A DNA stretch of 22,548 nucleotides, taken from contig JAWOGN010000404.1 of NCBI GenBank assembly GCA_046496815.1, forward strand, positions 1 to 22,548. Direction: 5' to 3'. The stretch's first letter is position 1, and each line of letters starts with the position of its first letter. The translations under genes and the position numbers were made by a program. This DNA comes from JAWOGN01 sp046496815 (lineage in GTDB: Bacteria > Desulfobacterota > DSM-4660 > Desulfatiglandales > Desulfatiglandaceae). Below are positions 1-6,080 of this stretch, in pieces. The notes under the pieces are model-generated. The model was given only the letters and a program-made list of their open reading frames with translations, did no database searches and had not been told where the DNA came from.

Positions 1-110
1 CTCATTTTCCCAAGTAATTGCCAATTTAGTTCCAAATTTTGGATTCGGCCTGACAAAGCTGACGCTTTTCTCATAAATACTTAACCCAAATGCACTCCGT
101 GGACGAAAAT

Positions 111-148
111 TGAACCTTGAACCTCTGAACCTTTGAACCCGTGAACGG
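111..148 (+). repeat. Degenerate AACC tandem tract, copy A (period 7-8)
   Basis: TGAACC recurs at 111, 118, 126 and 134, with a decayed fifth unit (TGAACG) at 142. The period is 7, 8, 8 and 8 bases. Similar tracts lie at 4202-4240 and 10899-10940, and each is close to a REP-like element. No reading frame is kept open by the repeat, so I treat it as non-coding. Its function is unknown. Confidence 0.7.
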
Positions 149-191
149 TTACCAATTTTGATTTTTCAAAAAACTCATTCGCAAAACAACA

Positions 192-219
192 GGGGACGGT
201 GGAATCGCTTTGAGAAGGC
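192..219 (+). repeat. REP-like element, copy A
   Basis: This 28-base stretch matches the arms of the inverted repeat at 3856-4079 and the single copy at 10946. The shared core reads roughly GGGGnCCGTTGGGATC followed by nCTTTGAGAAGGC. This copy has CGGTGGAATC in place of CCGTTGGGATC. It lies downstream of the MFS gene's stop and 43 bases from the AACC tract. The flanking bases can also pair (CGGTG..ATCG with CGAT..CACCG at 229-238), so the transcript could fold here. Confidence 0.65.
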
Positions 220-235
220 CGCGATCCCGATCACC

Positions 236-253
236 GCCGGTCCTTCAACCGGC
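236..253 (-). terminator. Possible weak hairpin downstream of MFS gene
   Basis: GCCGGT at 236-241 pairs with ACCGGC at 248-253 around a 6-base loop, 22 bases beyond the MFS stop codon read on the minus strand. No U-run follows, so intrinsic termination is doubtful. It may simply be part of the structured repeat region. Confidence 0.25.
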
Positions 254-274
254 TTCCACCCATCTCATAACGGT

Positions 275-1528
275 TCAAGAAACCTCCCCCTCGCTTATTC
301 GCACTTTTCTTACGAAAGAAATCAGAAGTAGACTCAAGGCCGCCATCATCGTATTGATCATGAAAGGAATGTCATAACTTCCGGTGGCGTCACGCAGCGT
401 ACCACTCACCCAGTGCACCAGAACGGCCCCCAGGCCGTAAAAGGGTGTCCACGCGCCGATGACCGTCCCCATCACCGCTTTCGGAAAATAGTCCCCGGCG
501 CACGCCCCATACAGCGGCCAAATCACCCCGTAGAAAACCGCCATGATGCCGATCAGCGCGGATAGCATGACCCATGAATCCCCACCCAGGAGGATGCCGG
601 TGAGACACGCCGCGATGACCGCATTGGAAACAAAGATCGCTCTTTTTCGCCCCAGGTAATCCGACAGGGGCAGGATGGTCAAAACCCCCACAACCTGGCA
701 GGTACCATGAATTGTGGCCAGAAAACTGGCTGTTTCCAGTGGCAGGCCCAACTGATACTTGGCGTAATCCACCATGAAGGTGGTAATGCCGTATAGGCTG
801 TACGCAATACAAAAATACGAGATGCCGATGAACCGGAATGCAGGATCCTTGAACGCCGCGGAAAAACGACCTGCTTTGGAAAATTCCCGCTCAATCGGCC
901 CCCCTCCGATATTGATGTCCGGTTTCCGGCCCCACGGCATACATCCGGCGGATTCCGGCGTGCTTCTCAGGAATACGCCGTTTGCGACAACCATTCCGAG
1001 GGCCCCAATCCCCAAGAAATACCAGGAATACCGCCAACTGAAGTGCGTCACGATCCAGGGAAACGCGACCCCCATCGCGGCAAAGCCCAGCCCGTAACCC
1101 GTCGAAAGTATCCCCAAGGCCAGGCCTCTCCGGTTGGGGGCAAACCAGCGCTGAACCACGGTGATGACGGGTGTCCACATGCCTGCGGCGCCGATGCCCG
1201 CCAGCGCGAAAAAAAAACATGCCGTCCAGAGGGTGTTGACCGTGCCCATGAGCAAGACGCCGACGGCAAGGATGAGAAGACACCCGGTAATCACCCGACG
1301 CGCGCCCAGCCGGTCTGTGAGGTAACCGGTCAGCGGGGTAAACACGATATATGAAAAGAGGTACGCGTTGATAATGGAGCCTCCCGCCGTGCGGCTGAGC
1401 CCCAGGTCCCCGACCATCTCCGGAAGTGCCACGCCGTAGCCAAGGCGCACGGAGTAGTTGATAAACAGATTGACAAAGCAGGTGCCGAGAATGATCCACG
1501 CCCGGTGTATACGGTTACCGCTTTCCAC
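275..1528 (-). CDS. Major facilitator superfamily transporter
   Basis: A 12-helix-type MFS secondary carrier of the inner membrane, about 417 residues from the start chosen here. The conserved loop 2-3 signature GYLTDRLGARR is near residues 68-78, and hydrophobic segments run along the whole length with a charged central loop near residues 200-225. The overall pattern resembles the oxalate/formate-antiporter or monocarboxylate-type MFS groups, but the substrate cannot be read from sequence. A GTG at 1549 is also possible. I prefer the GTG at 1528 because AGAAGGGGG lies just upstream, whereas nothing like a Shine-Dalgarno precedes 1549. The gene lies about 30 bases after the DUF401 permease and is probably co-transcribed with it, so the two may handle related anionic substrates (inference). 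Confidence 0.88.
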   Translation of the reverse strand: MESGNRIHRAWIILGTCFVNLFINYSVRLGYGVALPEMVGDLGLSRTAGGSIINAYLFSYIVFTPLTGYLTDRLGARRVITGCLLILAVGVLLMGTVNTLWTACFFFALAGIGAAGMWTPVITVVQRWFAPNRRGLALGILSTGYGLGFAAMGVAFPWIVTHFSWRYSWYFLGIGALGMVVANGVFLRSTPESAGCMPWGRKPDINIGGGPIEREFSKAGRFSAAFKDPAFRFIGISYFCIAYSLYGITTFMVDYAKYQLGLPLETASFLATIHGTCQVVGVLTILPLSDYLGRKRAIFVSNAVIAACLTGILLGGDSWVMLSALIGIMAVFYGVIWPLYGACAGDYFPKAVMGTVIGAWTPFYGLGAVLVHWVSGTLRDATGSYDIPFMINTMMAALSLLLISFVRKVRISEGEVS

Positions 1529-1558
1529 AATCCCCCTTCTTCTCCACACTACGAAACA

Positions 1559-2854
1559 TCAAACGTTTCCGGATACCCAGAAAATCAGAACCGCCACGGT
1601 CATGACCGCCAAAGAAGGCATGAGGATGTAGCGGTAACTGCCCAAGAGCTCTGCTTTAAAGTAGTCCTTGGTGACCAGAAAACAAAGATGAATGGGTGAA
1701 AGGATTTGCCCCATGTACCCGAATGTGTATGCAAGGGCGGCATACGATAGGTAAGCGTAAGGACTGGAGACTTCGAACAAAGGAATGATCAGCGGAAAGG
1801 AAATGCCCACAAATCCCACGGCAATGCCTGTGATGAACCCGGAAATGAATGGGATCAGCGCAATGATCAGGCCAATCGGAATTCCGCAGTTCAGCAGTTC
1901 ATCCCGCACCTGGATAACCGCTTGGCTGTCCTCCATGATTCCCTTGAAAATCATGATGGCGGCGATCAACCACAGCATCGGAAGCGTGCTTTTATCCAGC
2001 ACGGCGGATTGAATTCGGGGAATGGATAGATGGTTTACCACGCAGACCCAGACCAGCGATACCGTCAGCCCGGGCAGGATAGACAGTGTTCCGGGGACTT
2101 CAATTGCATAGCCCGCCAAACCGGCCAGACTCGTCAGACCGGCCAGCGCCGCGATCACGATCACGATGACCAGAATGGGCATGGTCTCCCAGAAGAAATC
2201 CCGGATCTCCGCCGGGGAGATTCCGGCGCCTGAGTGCGCCGACATCTTCCCAAGGGGCCTCAATATAAAAACCGCCCCTGCCAGGGCGGTGATGATCGTC
2301 ATGGGAGCCATAACGAGCATGAAGCGCCACAGCTCCGTTTCCAGAAGCGCAACCGCCAATACCACGCCCGGATAAAGCGGCCACCAATACTCCCAGATGT
2401 GCCGGAACCAATAATTGACGGCGGTTTTCGCTTCCGCTTTCAAGTGATTCCTACAAAACGCCGCATCGACCATGGAAGCGGAAAACAAAGCCCCTCCCGG
2501 CATGGGAAGCAAGCCGATGAGCGCGGGCATCACCGCGCCGGCGATTCGATCATCTCGAGACAGTTTGCCGAAGGTGTCGACAATGCGATCCAGGTGCCCG
2601 CATGCCTTCATGAGCCGGCTGATGACGAGAATGAAACCCACAACGAGTATCAGGCTCACGGTCTGCAAACGCGTGAGGTTGAGAAATACACTTTGACCCA
2701 CCTGCAGGGGCGAAAGCTTCATCCAGAAGCCGAGCACAAAAGAACCGGCAAGCAGGGATAGGCTCAACGCCACGCGCACCCGGTTCAGAACCAAAACCAG
2801 AGCGAAAACGCACGCGATCTTCAAAAGTGCCGGGGCGGATGTTAGGGTATCCAT
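1559..2854 (-). CDS. DUF401 family (TIGR00529-like) integral membrane permease
   Basis: A 431-residue polytopic membrane protein with about ten or more hydrophobic segments. Two stretches are what I recognise as DUF401 (PF04165) hallmarks: PMPGGALFSASMVD near residues 117-130, and NYWFRHIWEYWWPLYPGV near 147-164. The family is uncharacterised and is usually placed with ion-transporter-like permeases. It is full length, with an ATG start at 2854. No clear Shine-Dalgarno is visible. Instead, a perfect palindrome (GTTTGAA-A-TTCAAAC) ends about 8 bases before the start codon, where a regulator could block transcription or ribosome access. It is the first gene of a two-gene unit with the MFS carrier. 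Transported substrate unknown. Confidence 0.85.
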   Translation of the reverse strand: MDTLTSAPALLKIACVFALVLVLNRVRVALSLSLLAGSFVLGFWMKLSPLQVGQSVFLNLTRLQTVSLILVVGFILVISRLMKACGHLDRIVDTFGKLSRDDRIAGAVMPALIGLLPMPGGALFSASMVDAAFCRNHLKAEAKTAVNYWFRHIWEYWWPLYPGVVLAVALLETELWRFMLVMAPMTIITALAGAVFILRPLGKMSAHSGAGISPAEIRDFFWETMPILVIVIVIAALAGLTSLAGLAGYAIEVPGTLSILPGLTVSLVWVCVVNHLSIPRIQSAVLDKSTLPMLWLIAAIMIFKGIMEDSQAVIQVRDELLNCGIPIGLIIALIPFISGFITGIAVGFVGISFPLIIPLFEVSSPYAYLSYAALAYTFGYMGQILSPIHLCFLVTKDYFKAELLGSYRYILMPSLAVMTVAVLIFWVSGNV

Positions 2855-2861
2855 GGAACAT

Positions 2862-2893
2862 GTTTGAAATTCAAACGTCTGATGAAAACGTCT
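2862..2893 (-). promoter_or_regulatory. Putative operator: palindrome plus direct repeat upstream of DUF401 gene
   Basis: GTTTGAA (2862-2868) and TTCAAAC (2870-2876) form a perfect 7-bp-arm palindrome around one base. AAACGTCT occurs at 2873-2880 and again at 2886-2893, a direct repeat with a 13-bp period. Read on the minus strand, a weak -35/-10 pair (TTGAAG, 17-bp spacer, TTGAAT) overlaps this region. No regulator gene lies beside it, so the cognate protein is unknown. Confidence 0.45.
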
Positions 2894-2972
2894 TCAAGGG
2901 ATTCACCCCCGAGAAATTCATGCCCAAAGCTTACGGCAAACCCCGGATAGCGGTTTTCTCGGCTCACTTCCG

Positions 2973-3305
2973 TTAAGTGATCCGCTCCGGCGGCCTCCGC
3001 TCGGGAACATAGACATGGGGGACGTTTCCCTCATTCCATTCTTTTGACACGTAGAGATTACAGTAACAGCTCCCGTACTGTTCAACATCAGGCTGCCGGT
3101 ATCGGCACGGGCAGATAATGTCGCTGTCCGCCTCGCGATCCCCTGACGACAGCCTGCACGGACAGGACATATACCCGTAGCGCTGCTTGTTGAGGAGAAG
3201 CGCTTCCAGCAACTCCAACACCCGTTTTTTGTCCGTGTTGAAAAAATACCCCTTGGGTTCCTGCACCTTTCTCAACATGTCATAAAGTTTCTCTGCCTCA
3301 CTCAT
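2973..3305 (-). CDS. Ferredoxin-thioredoxin reductase catalytic-subunit-like protein
   Basis: A 110-residue protein whose cysteines follow the FTR catalytic-subunit pattern (PF02943): CPC at 48-50, CPC at 65-67 and CYC at 80-82. In plant FTR such residues bind a [4Fe-4S] cluster and form the redox disulfide that passes electrons from ferredoxin to thioredoxin. Here the spacings are C-x14-C and C-x12-C, whereas the plant enzyme has 16 and 8, and the last motif is CYC rather than CHC. It is therefore a divergent member. No FTR variable (alpha) subunit is adjacent. Its ATG overlaps the stop of the upstream glutaredoxin gene (ATGA at 3302-3305), implying translational coupling and a shared pathway. 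Inferred role: ferredoxin-driven reduction of the neighbouring glutaredoxin-like protein in the cytoplasm. Confidence 0.82.
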   Translation of the reverse strand: MSEAEKLYDMLRKVQEPKGYFFNTDKKRVLELLEALLLNKQRYGYMSCPCRLSSGDREADSDIICPCRYRQPDVEQYGSCYCNLYVSKEWNEGNVPHVYVPERRPPERIT

Positions 3306-3556
3306 AGTCCAAGCGCCTCCTTTATTTCATCCTCTTTATGACCCACGATCACCCGATCCCCGATAATGATGGTGGGAAATGAGCATTTGGGATTGAACTT
3401 CCTGACCTCTTCCAGGATTGCCTGCCGCTCGTCTCCCTCCAGCTTGTCCACATCCGTAAAGTTGAACTGAATCCCGCAGTCACCCAAAAACCGTTTGGTG
3501 GCCTTACAGTGGCTGCATGTGCTCAACGTGTAAATTTTAACGAGGCTCTGCTCCAT
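3302..3556 (-). CDS. Glutaredoxin-family thiol-disulfide oxidoreductase
   Basis: An 84-residue thioredoxin-fold protein of the small glutaredoxin/NrdH-like type. The redox site is CSHC at residues 14-17, after the beta strand KIYTLST. A cis-proline segment (SFPTIII) and a C-terminal VGHKEDEIKEALGL complete the fold. The reading frame is open upstream to 3694, but the ATG at 3556 is chosen because AAAGGAG lies 7 bases before it and the residues upstream are arginine-rich and unlike the family. It overlaps the FTR-like gene by 4 bases. The pairing suggests that reducing power comes from ferredoxin rather than glutathione. Target proteins are unknown. Confidence 0.88.
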   Translation of the reverse strand: MEQSLVKIYTLSTCSHCKATKRFLGDCGIQFNFTDVDKLEGDERQAILEEVRKFNPKCSFPTIIIGDRVIVGHKEDEIKEALGL

Positions 3557-3797
3557 CCGCCTTCTCCTTTCTCTTCCCTTTCTAATCACGACTCCCCTGA
3601 ATCGCGACTCGGCACGATGCGGTGCACGTCGCGAAATTTCCCCGCTGTCCCTCCCGATAAGTTTTGATATTTCGGAAACAAACCGAGCCGGCAAACTTAC
3701 CGTCCCAGGGAGATGATTCAGCGAAAAAATACCTTTTATCGGCTTAACAGGGTTCCAACTCTAATGACGGATTCAAAAAATATCAAGCGCATATCCC

Positions 3798-4147
3798 GGA
3801 TGACCTCATTAATAATCCAAAATCGTATGAATTTATCGCTTTGAAATGGTGGGTTGGGGGCCGTTGGGATCTCTTTGAGAAGGCTGCAACACAAACTCTA
3901 CACTACACGTAGAACGCCCCCATACCCGAAATAAGGGGCACGGTGCAGGCAGAGAAGACCTCAGCTTCGCAATAGATTTTCCTCCGGGGCTGCCCCGGAA
4001 TAAATTTTAAGGCCTCGCTGCCGTTCCATGCAATGGGGGAAGCATTTGCAGCCTTCTCAAAGAGATCCCAACGGCCCCCTTTTCCGATGCTGGGGATTTT
4101 CAAAGCGCTAAAGTGATAACGAAAATCGGCATTTTTGGTCATTCCGG
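3798..4147. mobile_element. MITE/BIME-like element with 34-base perfect inverted repeats
   Basis: Arm 1 (3856-3889) and arm 2 (4046-4079) are exact reverse complements over 34 bases, with the core CCGTTGGGATCTCTTTGAGA. Outside the perfect arms the similarity continues imperfectly. Both flanks, read inward, contain CGGA(A)TGACC and then a TTTA(T/G)CGCTTTGAAA motif, giving an inverted structure of about 350 bases. The interior holds a perfect hairpin at 3983-3999 (TCCGGGGC-T-GCCCCGGA). There is no transposase. Diverged single arms occur at 192-219 and 10946-10972. This fits a non-autonomous, REP/BIME-type or MITE-type repeat. I could not identify target-site duplications. Confidence 0.75.
3983..3999. 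repeat. GC-rich perfect hairpin inside the inverted-repeat element
   Basis: TCCGGGGC and GCCCCGGA are exact complements around a single T. The hairpin sits in the interior of the element and is followed by an A/T stretch (ATAAATTTTAA). It could act as a bidirectional transcription roadblock, or be a structural feature needed for the element's mobility. Confidence 0.55.
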
Positions 4148-4201
4148 CTGATGGCGGCCATGGGGGCGTCTGAATTCAAATTTCCAGAACTGATCATCAG
4201 G

Positions 4202-4240
4202 TTTAACCCTTGAACCCATCAACCCTGGACCTTCAACCCA
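4202..4240 (+). repeat. Degenerate AACC tandem tract, copy B
   Basis: AACCC occurs at 4205, 4213, 4221 and 4235, with a GGACC variant at 4227, so the period is again about 7-8 bases. It lies between the inverted-repeat element and the ABC exporter gene. It is the same sequence type as the tracts at 111 and 10899. Confidence 0.65.
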
Positions 4241-4293
4241 TCCGTTCAGGTGTGAATTGACATTTGCCGCCCCATTCCGGTATTTCTCTACGC

Positions 4294-6078
4294 ATGAAGC
4301 GAAGCGCCCTCCCCCTCAAAAAAACATTCCACAATTTCCTGCCGCTCAAGCCATACTTCATGGAAAACCGTTGGGCCATCGCCGTGGGGCTTATGTGTCT
4401 GCTCGTGGTGGACTTTCTGCAACTTGCAATCCCACTCGTTCTCAAAAAGGCCATCGATATGTTGACCGTTCAGACGGCTACGAGCCGGGTTCTCATTCAC
4501 CAGGGACTGATCATATTAAGCCTCGCGCTGGTGATTGCGGTTTTTCGCTACATATGGCGGTATCTTTTGATCGGACATTCCAGAAAGGTTGAACAAGGCT
4601 TAAGAAATGCGCTGTACCGGCACCTCCAGACCCTTTCCCTGACGTTCTACCAAAAAACCAAGACCGGAGACCTGATGGCACGGGCCATAAACGATATCAA
4701 TGCCATACGGATGGCCGCCGGCATGGGTCTGGTTGCCATGACCGATGGGCTCGTGCTCGGCATCGCCGCCGTCGGATTCATGCTGTCCATCGATGTAACG
4801 CTGACCCTGATTTCTCTGATTCCGGCCCCGATCATTGTTGTCCTCACGCGAGTGCTCACCAAGCGCATGTCCAGCGGTTTTGAGCGTGTGCAAGAGACAT
4901 TTTCAGACGTTACGGAACGCGTTCGCGAAGCTTTTGCAGGAATCCGCATCGTCAAGGCCTACCACAGAGAGTCGTGGGGATACCAGCGGGTGAAAGCCGA
5001 AGGCCGCCGGTACATTGCGGTGAACATGGATCTCGCCAAAACACTGGCGGTCTTCTTTCCCATGATGGCCATTTTCACCAACGCGGGACTGGCGGTTGTC
5101 ATCTGGCTGGGAGGGCGCCTCACGATACTGGGGGATATCACCACCGGGGACCTTGTCGCCTTCATCAGTTATCTGAATCTCCTCACCTGGCCCATGATGG
5201 CCATGGGCTGGGTGACCAACCTGGTTCAACGGGGCGCTGCATCCATGCGTCGAATCAACGGCATCCTCCAAGAAGTCCCCGAAATCCGGGATTCCCCTCC
5301 GTCACAGCGAATTCAAGGGATCGGGGAAAAAATCGAAATCAAGGACCTTTCCATCACGTATCCCGGTCACACCGATTTCGCACTCCGAGGCATCCACTTA
5401 AATATCCATGTGGGAGAAACCATCGCGCTTGTGGGGAGAGTGGGAAGCGGCAAAACCACCTTGCTGCGCGCAATACCCCGCATTCTGGAAGTACCGCCCG
5501 GAACTTTGTTCATAGACGGGGTGGATCTGCGCCGGGTCTCGCTCGACTCGCTTCGGGGAAACATCGGATTCGTAACCCAGGATGTTTTTGTTTTTTCAGA
5601 CACCGTCCGCAACAACATCGTGTTCGGCAGGCCCGGCGTCTCCGAAACCGAGATTCAGGAAACCTTGCGTGCCGCCGATATCTCAGCGGACATCGAAAAT
5701 CTTGAACACGGCTTAGACACGATGCTTGGAGAGCGCGGCATTACCCTCTCGGGCGGTCAAAGACAGCGACTCACCATCGCGCGGGCCCTCATTGGAGCGC
5801 CATCCGTCCTGATTTTGGATGATGCCCTTTCCATGGTGGATACGCGCACCGAAGAAAGAATCTTGAGGCGAATTCTCGAGATGCGGCACGGCAAGACCCA
5901 ACTCATCGTCTCCCACAGGGCATCGACGATCAGCAGGGCAGACCGTGTCATCGTTTTGGACAGCGGGGAGGTCGTGGAACAGGGGACCCATGCCGACCTG
6001 TTGAGAACGGGCGACCTGTATCCCAGACTGTACAGAAAACAGATGTTGAGTCAGGAATTGGACATCGGAGCCAAATAG
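4294..6078 (+). CDS. ABC exporter half-transporter, degenerate-site subunit
   Basis: A fused permease-ATPase of about 594 residues: an N-terminal type IV (ABC_membrane) domain with six helices, then a nucleotide-binding domain. Visible motifs are Walker A GRVGSGKT (381-388), signature LSGGQ (485-489), Walker B LILDD and H-loop His541. The residue after the Walker B aspartate is Asp510, where the catalytic glutamate would normally be. That substitution is typical of the degenerate-site half of heterodimeric exporters such as TM287/288 and BmrCD. The partner starts 2 bases after this stop. I start at ATG 4294; an in-frame TTG at 4264 would add 10 residues. Exported substrate unknown: lipids, drugs or peptides are all possible for the family. 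Confidence 0.9.
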   Translation: MKRSALPLKKTFHNFLPLKPYFMENRWAIAVGLMCLLVVDFLQLAIPLVLKKAIDMLTVQTATSRVLIHQGLIILSLALVIAVFRYIWRYLLIGHSRKVEQGLRNALYRHLQTLSLTFYQKTKTGDLMARAINDINAIRMAAGMGLVAMTDGLVLGIAAVGFMLSIDVTLTLISLIPAPIIVVLTRVLTKRMSSGFERVQETFSDVTERVREAFAGIRIVKAYHRESWGYQRVKAEGRRYIAVNMDLAKTLAVFFPMMAIFTNAGLAVVIWLGGRLTILGDITTGDLVAFISYLNLLTWPMMAMGWVTNLVQRGAASMRRINGILQEVPEIRDSPPSQRIQGIGEKIEIKDLSITYPGHTDFALRGIHLNIHVGETIALVGRVGSGKTTLLRAIPRILEVPPGTLFIDGVDLRRVSLDSLRGNIGFVTQDVFVFSDTVRNNIVFGRPGVSETEIQETLRAADISADIENLEHGLDTMLGERGITLSGGQRQRLTIARALIGAPSVLILDDALSMVDTRTEERILRRILEMRHGKTQLIVSHRASTISRADRVIVLDSGEVVEQGTHADLLRTGDLYPRLYRKQMLSQELDIGAK

Positions 6079-6080
6079 CC

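Larger units (their letters stand above)
3557..4293. other. Intergenic region dominated by repeats
   Basis: There is no credible gene in this 737-base stretch between divergent genes. Positions 3557-3797 are plain A/T-leaning sequence that must carry the glutaredoxin promoter, but I could not pick one confidently. Positions 3798-4147 are the inverted-repeat element, and 4202-4240 is an AACC tract. The exporter promoter, if separate, must lie near 4148-4293. A 79-codon minus-strand frame (3903-4142) is contained in the repeat element and is not treated as a gene. Confidence 0.7.

Noticed and set aside
3557..3694. N-terminal extension of the glutaredoxin
   Set aside because: The added 46 residues are arginine-rich and unlike glutaredoxins, and the strong AAAGGAG before the ATG at 3556 marks the true start.
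3903..4142. 79-codon minus-strand open frame
   Set aside because: It lies wholly within the inverted-repeat element, uses one arm as coding sequence, has no ribosome site and no recognisable domain. Such frames are usually repeat artefacts.
4264..4293. TTG start for the first ABC subunit
   Set aside because: The extra ten residues are not typical of the family and the ribosome site is weak. The ATG at 4294 gives a normal N-terminus, though the TTG cannot be excluded.
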